Assembly (NCBI RefSeq): GCF_003121625.1
Contig: NZ_QDDJ01000004.1
Location: 124,001 to 188,000 of the forward strand
DNA length: 64,000 nt
Direction: 5' to 3'
From: Ornithinimicrobium cavernae
GTDB lineage: Bacteria; Actinomycetota; Actinomycetes; Actinomycetales; Dermatophilaceae
Shown: piece by piece, positions 26,258 through 34,133 of the stretch
Layout of the letters: each line of letters starts with the position of its first letter
Position numbering within the stretch: the first letter of the stretch is position 1
Translations under genes and position numbers: made by a program
The notes under the pieces: generated by a model
The model's input: the letters and a program-made list of their open reading frames with translations, nothing else
Told to the model about the DNA's origin: nothing
The model's database searches: none

Positions 26258-27286
26258 ATGGCCGGAACCACCGAAGACACCTCGGCGCTGGACAGGGCCA
26301 GGGACGTGATCGTCAAGTACGGCTTCATCGCCGTGACGATCGTGCTGTTCCTCTACTTCGCGGCCACCGAGCCGGCGTTCGCGACGTCCTCCTCGCTGTT
26401 CTCGATGCTGAAGTTCGTCTCGGTGACGGCCATCCTCGGCCTGGGGGTCATGTTCACGATGGTGGTCGGCGGGCTGGACCTGTCGATCGGGTCGGTCGCC
26501 GGGCTGGCCGTGCAGATGGCCGCGATGACGATGGTCTTCTACAACATGACCGGGGCCACCGCGGTGGGGGTCGTGCTGCTCGCCGGCGTGCTGGTCGGGC
26601 TGATCAACGCCTTCCTCATCGTGGTCTGCAAGATCCCGGACCTGCTGGCAACCCTCGGCATGATGTTCGTCATCCAGGGCGCCAAGCTCATCCCGGTCTC
26701 CGGCCAGTCGGTCACCAGCGGCATGGTGCTGCGGGACGGCTCGGAGGCGCCGGGCCGGTTCACCCAAGGGTTCCTGCAGATCGACCGCGGCTTCGTCGGC
26801 CCGATCCCCCTGCCGGTGCTCATCATGCTCGTGCTGGTCATCGCCTCCTGGTTCTTCCTCAGCCGCACCACCTGGGGACGGGTGATGTATGCGATCGGCG
26901 CCAACCCGGAGGCCGCGCGGCTGACCGGGGTGCGGGTGGGTTACTACCGGGGGCTGGCCTACGTCATCTCGGGAGTGCTGGCCTCGGTCGGCGGCCTGAT
27001 CCTCGTGTCGCGGATCGGTCAGGGTGACGTCAACGCCGGCGCCTCGAGCCTGCTCGAGGCCGTGGCTGTGGCGCTCGTCGGTCGCTCGGTGCTGGGGCAG
27101 GGCAAGCCGAACGCCTGGGGCACCTTGCTCGGTGCGGTGCTCATCGCGATCGTGCTGACCGGGCTGACCATGAAGGGCTTCCAGTACTACCACCAGGACA
27201 CCGCCAAAGGCGCCGTCCTGATCCTCGCGCTGATCTTCTCCTACACGTTGTCCCGCAAGAAGATCCGCTACACATCGGCCACCTAG
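26258..27286 (+). CDS. Sugar ABC transporter permease (RbsC-like)
   Basis: This 342-residue polytopic protein starts at ATG 26258 behind GGAGGTTGC. About eight to ten hydrophobic segments are visible, with MVVGGLDLSIGSVAGLA and LVALVGRSVLGQGKPNAWGTL-like family signatures near residues 70 and 270. ANPEAARLTGVRVGYYRG is the conserved cytoplasmic loop that contacts the ATPase. Only one permease gene is present, so the channel is presumably a homodimer. It belongs to the mtnA-mtnK operon. Confidence 0.91.
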   Translation: MAGTTEDTSALDRARDVIVKYGFIAVTIVLFLYFAATEPAFATSSSLFSMLKFVSVTAILGLGVMFTMVVGGLDLSIGSVAGLAVQMAAMTMVFYNMTGATAVGVVLLAGVLVGLINAFLIVVCKIPDLLATLGMMFVIQGAKLIPVSGQSVTSGMVLRDGSEAPGRFTQGFLQIDRGFVGPIPLPVLIMLVLVIASWFFLSRTTWGRVMYAIGANPEAARLTGVRVGYYRGLAYVISGVLASVGGLILVSRIGQGDVNAGASSLLEAVAVALVGRSVLGQGKPNAWGTLLGAVLIAIVLTGLTMKGFQYYHQDTAKGAVLILALIFSYTLSRKKIRYTSAT

Positions 27287-27316
27287 GTCCAGCTCAGAAG
27301 GGCGAGTGCACACGCA

Positions 27317-28549
27317 ATGGCTCACGACTACGAGTTCCTCACCGTCGACACGATCGCGGACTACGTCCGTGGCGTGCCCGCGCTGGCACAGCGGGTCGAC
27401 GCCGACGACCTGGTCTCCGTGGACGAGATCGGCGACGGCAACCTCAACCTGGTCTTCGTCGCCAAGGACTCAGGCGGCCGGGGCGTGTGCCTGAAGCAGG
27501 CCCTCCCCTATGTCCGGATGGTCGGTGAGGGCTGGCCGATGACGCCGGAGCGGGCACGGTTCGAGGCGACCTCCCTGCAGATCCACGGGCCGCTCGCGCC
27601 CGGGCTGGTCAGCGAGGTGCTGCACTTCGACAACGACCGGCACGTGATCGCCCTGGAGGACCTCAGCGACCACACCGTGTGGCGGACCGCGCTCAATGAG
27701 GGACGGATGCATGACGGTGCGGCGGCCGCGGTGGGTCGGTATGTGGCGGGGGTGGCCATGGGAACCTCGGCGCTCGGGCTGGAGCGGGAGGAGCTCGCCC
27801 GCCGGCTCGCCGACTCGGTCAACCCGCAGCTGTGCCAGATCACCGAGGACCTGGTCTTCACCGAGCCCGTCGTCGACGCAGGCCGCAACAGCGTGCTCCC
27901 GGCGAACGAGCCGGACGCCGCCGAGCTGGCCGGCGACGAGGAGTTCGTCACCGCCATGGGCCGGGCCAAATGGCTGTTCATGACGAAGGCCGAGGCGCTG
28001 ATCCACGGCGACCTGCACACCGGGTCGGTCATGGTGCGCTCCCCCGAGGGCACGACCGAGTGCGACAGCGTCCGGGTCTTTGACTCGGAGTTCGCGTTCT
28101 ATGGACCCGTCGCGTTTGACCTGGGCGCGCTGTGGGCGAACTACACCATCGCGGCTGCCCGTGCCTATGCGCTCGGTGAGGACGAGCGGGCGCAGTGGGC
28201 GCTCGGGCTCATCACGCAGACTTGGGATGCCTTCGAGGCTGAGTTCCGCCGCCGGTGGCCCGACCGGCTGGACCCTCGGGTGTGGCGCGAGCCGTTCCTC
28301 GAGGAGTTGCTGGCCACCTGGCAGCAGGAGGCGTGGCTGTTTGCTGCGGCGAAGATGTCGCGCCGGATCGTGGGCGCTGCGAAAACGACAGACATCGAAA
28401 CCCTGCCTGAAGGTTTGCGCGAGGGCGCGGCGCGTGGCGTACTACGCACTGCCCGTCAGGGCGTGGGTGAGTATCTAAGCGACAGTTCCCCGAAGGCATT
28501 CTTGACGATGGCGGGAGACATCCTTGTGAGCACCAAGACGGCCAGCTGA
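27317..28549 (+). CDS. mtnK: S-methyl-5-thioribose kinase (MtnK), or 5-deoxyribose kinase
   Basis: The 410-residue kinase from ATG 27317 has the choline-kinase/APH fold. DGNLNLVFVAK and CLKQALPYVRMVGEGWPMT are characteristic MtnK N-lobe segments. LIHGDLHTGSVMV is the catalytic loop (HGDLH), and DSEFAFYGPVAFDLGALWANY is the metal-binding block that is specific to this family. MtnK phosphorylates C1 of methylthioribose with ATP; the homologous DrdK-type enzymes use 5-deoxyribose. Its placement after a sugar importer suggests use of external or salvaged sugar rather than only internal nucleoside recycling. It appears to be the last gene of the regulon. Confidence 0.92.
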   Translation: MAHDYEFLTVDTIADYVRGVPALAQRVDADDLVSVDEIGDGNLNLVFVAKDSGGRGVCLKQALPYVRMVGEGWPMTPERARFEATSLQIHGPLAPGLVSEVLHFDNDRHVIALEDLSDHTVWRTALNEGRMHDGAAAAVGRYVAGVAMGTSALGLEREELARRLADSVNPQLCQITEDLVFTEPVVDAGRNSVLPANEPDAAELAGDEEFVTAMGRAKWLFMTKAEALIHGDLHTGSVMVRSPEGTTECDSVRVFDSEFAFYGPVAFDLGALWANYTIAAARAYALGEDERAQWALGLITQTWDAFEAEFRRRWPDRLDPRVWREPFLEELLATWQQEAWLFAAAKMSRRIVGAAKTTDIETLPEGLREGAARGVLRTARQGVGEYLSDSSPKAFLTMAGDILVSTKTAS

Positions 28550-28885
28550 TTTCCCAAGCCCCTCCTGTAGAAGTCACCTTCACCCGCGCGCGCGTTCTGG
28601 TGAGCCTGCAGTCGTGACTTGTCGGACTATGTTGCACTTCGATGGGGGACTCGACGGGTCCCGCTGACGTGTCCACACGCCCGAAGGGATGGGTTGGATG
28701 CGAACCATTCCTGGGACTGACTAGAGCCCAAGAGAATACTCAAGGCCGTGCTCGCTGGTCGCCTCGACCATCGCTCGGGTAGACACCCACCCCGACTACA
28801 CCTACAACTGCGAAGCACTATGGTTCAGGCAAAGGTCGGCTCGGGCTAGGGCAAGCCAGGACGTGAAAGGAGGCGACTCGAGGAC
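28550..28885. other. Intergenic stretch between mtnK and the defence locus
   Basis: No gene was found in 336 bp. A degenerate operator-like sequence (CTTGTCGGACTAT, 28618-28630, 10 of 13 positions) lies here without an obvious target gene. The defence locus promoter must lie in the right-hand part; GGAGGCGACTCGAGGACGTG shows a ribosome site close to the next start. Confidence 0.4.
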
Positions 28886-31800
28886 GTGGATGTCTTCAAG
28901 ATTCACGCACAACTGATCGACGACTACCGCGCCTTCACGTCTGGATCCGTTGAAGTCCGCGACCGCCGTATTCGAGCGCACGTCGACCAGCAACTCAGCG
29001 AAGGCCACCAGTGGCCGGACCCGTGGCTCAGCCTAAACCCCAGTTTTGAAAGCGGCGGCAGCATCTCCCAGCTTGTCGCCGATGGGCTTCTCGACCCCGA
29101 GTGTGAGCGCGTCTTCAGAGTCAAGGGCAACAAGGACGATCCGGGCAGCAGCACCCTGACGCTGCACCGCCACCAGCGTGAGGCAGTCGAGGTCGCTCAG
29201 AAGGGCAAGTCGTACGTGCTGACCACCGGCACTGGCTCCGGCAAGTCGCTTGCCTACATCGTCCCGATCGTCGACAGGGTGCTGCGAGAACGAGCAGCGA
29301 ACGGTGGCCAGCGTACCCCGGGCGTCAAGGCCATCATCGTGTACCCGATGAACGCCCTGGCCAACTCTCAACTGTTCGAGCTGAAGAAGTTCCTCGAGTT
29401 CGGCTATCCGGCGGGTGGTGAGCCCGTCCGGTTTGCCCGATACACCGGTCAGGAGAACGAGGACACACGCCGACAGATCCTCGCTGACCCGCCTGACATC
29501 CTGCTGACCAACTACGTGATGCTCGAACTCGTCCTGACCCGACCGGACGAGCGTAAGCACTTGATCCGCGCCGCGCAGGACCTGCGCTTCCTGGTCATGG
29601 ACGAACTGCACACTTACCGGGGCCGACAGGGCGCTGACGTCGCCCTGCTCATTCGGCGCCTGCGCGATGTGTGCGTCTCCCCCGATCTCCAGGTCATCGG
29701 CACCTCAGCCACTATGGCCTCGGGCGGTACCTCCGCGGAGCAGAAGATCGCCGTGGCGGATGTCGCATCGCGCCTCTTCGGTTCCGAGGTCACTCCCGAG
29801 TGCGTCATCGGGGAGACCCTCAAGCGCGCAACAACTCAGACCGGTATGCCGGACGCGCACCTGGGCGCGTCAGTCGCCGAAGCGCTTGCCCGCACCGGTG
29901 TGACCGACTACGAGCACCTCGCCCGCGACCCGTTGGCGCAGTGGATCGAAGGGACCTTCGGCCTCGCCACCGAGGAGGGTACCGGGCGCCCGGTGCGGAG
30001 GAGGCCCACCACAGTGTCGGCCGCAGCGGAACAACTGGCCGAGCTGTCAGGCACCACCCCGGAGGACGCCTCGGAGGCGATCCGCCAGACACTGATGCTC
30101 GGTTCCCAGACCAAGAACCCCTTCACTGGACGGCCACTGTTCGCCTTCCGTCTCCACCAGTTCCTCTCCAAAGGCGACACCGTCTACGTCTCCCTGGAGA
30201 CCGAGTCTGCCCGGTACATCACCAGCACCTACCAGCAACGCGTTCCGGGCCAGCCCGAGAACGCCCTACTACCGTTGGGCTTCTGCCGAGAGTGCGGTCA
30301 GGACTACATCGTCGTATCCAAGATCAACCGCGAGGGCCGCACCACCTTTGTCCCGCGTCAGGACGCGGACGCATCCGGCGGCGACAGCGTGACGGGCTAT
30401 ATATACGTTTCGGAGGACCTGCCCTGGCCTGCGAACCCCATCGCCGAGAGCCGACTGCCTGACCACTGGCTCGTCCCAAGCGAGAGCGGCGAGGCCTTGG
30501 TCCTACCCAACAAGGTCAAGTACCTGCCCGAGGAGATCTGGCTGGCCCCCGACGGCACGCTGGCCCGCGACGGACACGGTCTTCAGTGCTGGTTCGTCTC
30601 AACCCCATTCGCCTTCTGCATGCGCTGCCGCGTCTCTTACGAGCAGGTCCGCGGCAACGACTACGCCAAACTCGCCACACTCGACCGAGAGGGCCGCTCC
30701 TCAGCCGTCACAGTCGTCAGCGCAAGCATCGTCCGGTCCCTGAAGGCGCTCGGCCAGGATGAACTGGGCGCCGAGGCGCGCAAGCTTCTCACTTTCGTCG
30801 ACAACCGGCAGGACGCGTCCCTCCAGGCAGGGCACTTCAACGACTTCGTCCAGGTCTCACAACTCCGAGGCGGCCTTTACCGGGCTATGGGGGACGCTTC
30901 TGAGGGTCTCACTCACGAAGTTCTGGCCCAGAAGGTCACCGATGCACTGCATCTGACGATGCAGGACGTCGCAGCCAACCCCTTGGCGAAGTTCTCGGCA
31001 CGGGATCAGGCCTTCCGCGCCGTGCGGAACGTCGTGGAGTACCGCCTATACGCCGACCTTCAGCGGGGCTTCCGCATCACCATGCCCAACCTCGAGCAGA
31101 CGGGCCTGCTGCATGTCGAGTATGTCGACCTGCCCGAGATCGCCCGAGACGAGGCTTCCTGGGCGCACTGCCTGCCCGTGTTGAGGGAGGCGGACCCCGC
31201 CCTTCGCGGAGAACTGGCCGGCATCCTGCTGGACGAATTGCGGCGAGTCCTCGCGCTCGACGTCGACTGCCTCACGGAGATCGGCTTTGAGCGGATCCAA
31301 CGCGAGTCGCGGCAGCACCTGACCGGGCCGTGGTCGCTCCCCGAGGGAGAACGCGTCGCCGAGACAGGCACCGCCTACCCGCGACCCGGCCGACCGGGAC
31401 GGCCGCGGGGCGACCTCTTCGTCTCCGGCCGCTCGGCATACGGCCGGTACCTCAAACGCGAAGGCGCTGGTCTGGGCCCCGCCCTCACGACCGAGGATGC
31501 CCAGTTCGTGATCGGCGATCTGTTCCGCGTGCTGGAGCAAGTCGGGTTGATGACCGTCGTGTCCGACTTCGACGGCGTCCCCGGCTACCGGCTCAAGGCA
31601 TCAGCGATCCGCTGGGTCGCTGGAGGCGGCACCAAGGGTGCTGAGGACCCGCTGCGCAAGTCCTTGGACTCCGAGGCGATCGTCCGGGTCAACCCGTTCT
31701 TCACCTCCTTCTACAAAGAGGTGGCCGAGACCCTCCGCGGGCTGCAGGCGAAAGAGCACACTGCCCAGGTCCCCGCTGAGGATCGCGAGGAGCGCGAGGA

Positions 31801-34111
31801 ACAATTCCGCTCGGGCGACCTGCCGCTCTTGTTCTGTTCCCCCACCATGGAGCTCGGTGTGGACATCGCCAGCCTCAACGCCGTTGGCCTGCGCAACGTC
31901 CCCCCCACACCGGCCAACTACGCCCAGCGTTCGGGCAGAGCTGGCCGGTCCGGGCAGCCGGCACTTGTCGTCACCTACTGCGCCACTGGCAACGCTCACG
32001 ACACGTACTACTTCCGCCACTCACGGGACATGGTGGCCGGCACTGTGGCCGCGCCTCGCCTGGATCTGGCAAACGAGGATCTCGTGCGCTCCCACGTGCA
32101 CGCGGTATGGCTTGCGGAGACCGGACAGTCATTGAAGTCGCGGATCACCGACCTGGTCGAGGCAGGTGGAGAGAAGCCGTCCTTCAATGTGCTTCCCGAT
32201 GTATGGCGCGCCCTCACCGAAGCCGATGTTCGGCGGCGCGGGATACAGCGCGCCGAAGCCGTCATCAACGAGTTACGGAAGTCGTGGGAGCGCGGGGCGG
32301 AAGGCGTTTCCTGGTGGTACGACGGCTGGGTCGCCGACCAGGTCCGCCGCGCGCCGCGGAGCTTCGACGAGGCGCTCGATCGGTGGCGCACCCTCTATCG
32401 CACTGCTCTGGAGGAGTACCACGACCAGAACAAGCTCGCCATCGACCCCAAGGCCCCCCACGCCATCCGCCAGATCGCCCAACGCCGCGCCGCAGATGCC
32501 CGAAACCAGTTGGTCCTGCTCCGCAACGAGGACAGCCAGAACGGCCAGACCGACTTCTATTCTTATCGCTATTTCGCTTCCGAAGGATTTCTCCCCGGAT
32601 ACTCCTTCCCTCGTCTGCCTCTGGCAGCCTACATTCCCGAGCGCCGCAGCGCGGGCGGCAAGCGTGATGGCGACTACCTCCAGCGGCCGCGCTTCCTCGC
32701 CATCAACGAGTTCGGCCCTGGAGCCCTGATTTACCACGAGGGGGCCAGGTACGAGGTCGTGCGTGTCCAGCTCCCCCGGAACGCCGAGGCGGGCGCCGAA
32801 ACCGAGGAAGCACGACGCTGCGAAGCTTGCGGGTATCACCACCCGGTCGGCGTGGGGACAGACGTGTGCGACTCCTGTGGCGAGCGCCTCGGCCTGAAGA
32901 CCTACGGACTCCTTCGCCTGCAGACCGTCTTCACGCGGCGCCGGGAGCGGATCAGCAGTGACGAAGAGGAACGCCGCAGGTCCGGCTATGAGCTCGAAAT
33001 CTCCTACCGCTTCCACGACCACGGTGACCGTCCGGGCCGTGTCGACGCGCAAGCGTCTGCTGGGGGCGCCAACCTGGCCTCCCTCACCTACGGCGACTCG
33101 GCAATGATGCGCATCGCCAACGTCGGTCGACGGCGCCGCAAGGACGTCGCAGACCGGGGCTTCTGGCTCGACCTCAACGAGGGTCGCTGGCTCTCCGAGA
33201 AGGCTGCAACAGACTCCCCGGTCGACACCGAGGGCATGCACGCCGCAGAGGACGTGAGGCGAAAGGCCAAGGTCATCCCCTACGTGGAGGATCGCCGGAA
33301 CATCCTCATCGTCCGGCTGAGCCACCGGGTCGACGAGACTACCGCGACGACCTTGCGCTACGCGCTGGAGCGCGGCGCAGAGGCGTGCTTCCAACTCGAG
33401 GACTCCGAACTCAGCAGCGAGTCGCTGCCCGACCTCGACAGCCGAGGTCGGATGCTCCTTACGGAGAGTGCCGAGGGCGGAGCCGGAGCACTACGCCGCC
33501 TCGTCACCGAACCCGACGCACTGGCACGGATCGCGCGCACCGCGCTCGAAGTTGCCCACTTTGACCCCCACACCGGGGCCGACCTTGGCCACGCTCCGGG
33601 CGCCCGCGAACGGTGCGAGCGAGCCTGCTACGAGTGCCTGCTCGCCTACGGCAACCAGTACGCGCACGGACTGATCGACCGTCACGCCATCCGCAATCTC
33701 CTGCTCGAACTCAGCAGATCGACGACCAGGGCTGGCGCGGGTGGACGCTCGCGAGGCGAGCAGCGGAAGATCCTGCAAGCCCTCGCAGACTCGGGGCTCG
33801 AGCGCGACTTTGTCCTGTGGCTGGACAAGCACGGACTACGGCTGCCGGATCGCGCACAGGTCATCGCCGGTGAGGCCAAAGCGCGGCCTGACCTGGTCTT
33901 CGACCTTGCCACCGGGCCGGTTGCTGTCTTCGTCGACGGTCCCATTCACGACACGGACCACCAGGGCGAGCGGGATGCGGCTGCCGAGGACAGGCTCGGC
34001 GACGCGGGATGGATGGTCGTCCGGGTACGCCACGACGCGGACTGGGATGCTGTCGTGAGCCGCTACCCCTCCGTCTTCGGCACCCGCCGTGGGGGGACTT
34101 CCAGCGCATGA
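28886..34111 (+). CDS. Large DUF1998-type DEAD/DEAH helicase with a C-terminal nuclease-like domain (DruE/DrmA-DrmB-like)
   Basis: This 1741-residue protein has helicase lobe 1 at ~85-300: TTGTGSGKSLAY (Walker A, ~114), VYPMNALANSQ, VMDELHTYRG (~235, DExH) and GTSATM. A long insert contains FRLHQFLSKGD and a CRECGQDY zinc-like turn. Lobe 2 shows FCSPTMELGVDIASLNAVGL and QRSGRAGRSGQPAL. The C-terminal part has CEACGYHH...CDSCGERLG (~1311-1335) and RACYECLLAYGNQ (~1577), as in DUF1998/MrfA-type proteins. The last ~90 residues (RPDLVFD...VAVFVDGPIHDT...GWMVVRVR) look like a DUF559/Vsr-type endonuclease. Druantia DruE and the DISARM DrmA+DrmB pair are the closest concepts. ATG versus GTG choice at 28886 is set by GAGGAC upstream. 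Confidence 0.82.
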   Translation: MDVFKIHAQLIDDYRAFTSGSVEVRDRRIRAHVDQQLSEGHQWPDPWLSLNPSFESGGSISQLVADGLLDPECERVFRVKGNKDDPGSSTLTLHRHQREAVEVAQKGKSYVLTTGTGSGKSLAYIVPIVDRVLRERAANGGQRTPGVKAIIVYPMNALANSQLFELKKFLEFGYPAGGEPVRFARYTGQENEDTRRQILADPPDILLTNYVMLELVLTRPDERKHLIRAAQDLRFLVMDELHTYRGRQGADVALLIRRLRDVCVSPDLQVIGTSATMASGGTSAEQKIAVADVASRLFGSEVTPECVIGETLKRATTQTGMPDAHLGASVAEALARTGVTDYEHLARDPLAQWIEGTFGLATEEGTGRPVRRRPTTVSAAAEQLAELSGTTPEDASEAIRQTLMLGSQTKNPFTGRPLFAFRLHQFLSKGDTVYVSLETESARYITSTYQQRVPGQPENALLPLGFCRECGQDYIVVSKINREGRTTFVPRQDADASGGDSVTGYIYVSEDLPWPANPIAESRLPDHWLVPSESGEALVLPNKVKYLPEEIWLAPDGTLARDGHGLQCWFVSTPFAFCMRCRVSYEQVRGNDYAKLATLDREGRSSAVTVVSASIVRSLKALGQDELGAEARKLLTFVDNRQDASLQAGHFNDFVQVSQLRGGLYRAMGDASEGLTHEVLAQKVTDALHLTMQDVAANPLAKFSARDQAFRAVRNVVEYRLYADLQRGFRITMPNLEQTGLLHVEYVDLPEIARDEASWAHCLPVLREADPALRGELAGILLDELRRVLALDVDCLTEIGFERIQRESRQHLTGPWSLPEGERVAETGTAYPRPGRPGRPRGDLFVSGRSAYGRYLKREGAGLGPALTTEDAQFVIGDLFRVLEQVGLMTVVSDFDGVPGYRLKASAIRWVAGGGTKGAEDPLRKSLDSEAIVRVNPFFTSFYKEVAETLRGLQAKEHTAQVPAEDREEREEQFRSGDLPLLFCSPTMELGVDIASLNAVGLRNVPPTPANYAQRSGRAGRSGQPALVVTYCATGNAHDTYYFRHSRDMVAGTVAAPRLDLANEDLVRSHVHAVWLAETGQSLKSRITDLVEAGGEKPSFNVLPDVWRALTEADVRRRGIQRAEAVINELRKSWERGAEGVSWWYDGWVADQVRRAPRSFDEALDRWRTLYRTALEEYHDQNKLAIDPKAPHAIRQIAQRRAADARNQLVLLRNEDSQNGQTDFYSYRYFASEGFLPGYSFPRLPLAAYIPERRSAGGKRDGDYLQRPRFLAINEFGPGALIYHEGARYEVVRVQLPRNAEAGAETEEARRCEACGYHHPVGVGTDVCDSCGERLGLKTYGLLRLQTVFTRRRERISSDEEERRRSGYELEISYRFHDHGDRPGRVDAQASAGGANLASLTYGDSAMMRIANVGRRRRKDVADRGFWLDLNEGRWLSEKAATDSPVDTEGMHAAEDVRRKAKVIPYVEDRRNILIVRLSHRVDETTATTLRYALERGAEACFQLEDSELSSESLPDLDSRGRMLLTESAEGGAGALRRLVTEPDALARIARTALEVAHFDPHTGADLGHAPGARERCERACYECLLAYGNQYAHGLIDRHAIRNLLLELSRSTTRAGAGGRSRGEQRKILQALADSGLERDFVLWLDKHGLRLPDRAQVIAGEAKARPDLVFDLATGPVAVFVDGPIHDTDHQGERDAAAEDRLGDAGWMVVRVRHDADWDAVVSRYPSVFGTRRGGTSSA

Positions 34112-34133
34112 CTCGAAAGGACCGGTTCAGAGC

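Noticed and set aside
23399-27325. Open frame of 1308 codons on the minus strand opposite mtnA and the ABC importer genes
   Set aside because: It is antisense to four genes with clear family motifs. Its product is a low-complexity His/Asp/Gly/Arg composition typical of high-GC shadow frames, with no ribosome site.
28618-28630. CTTGTCGGACTAT, resembling the regulon operator at 10 of 13 positions
   Set aside because: It is not palindromic in its outer bases and has no regulon gene downstream; it may be vestigial or chance.
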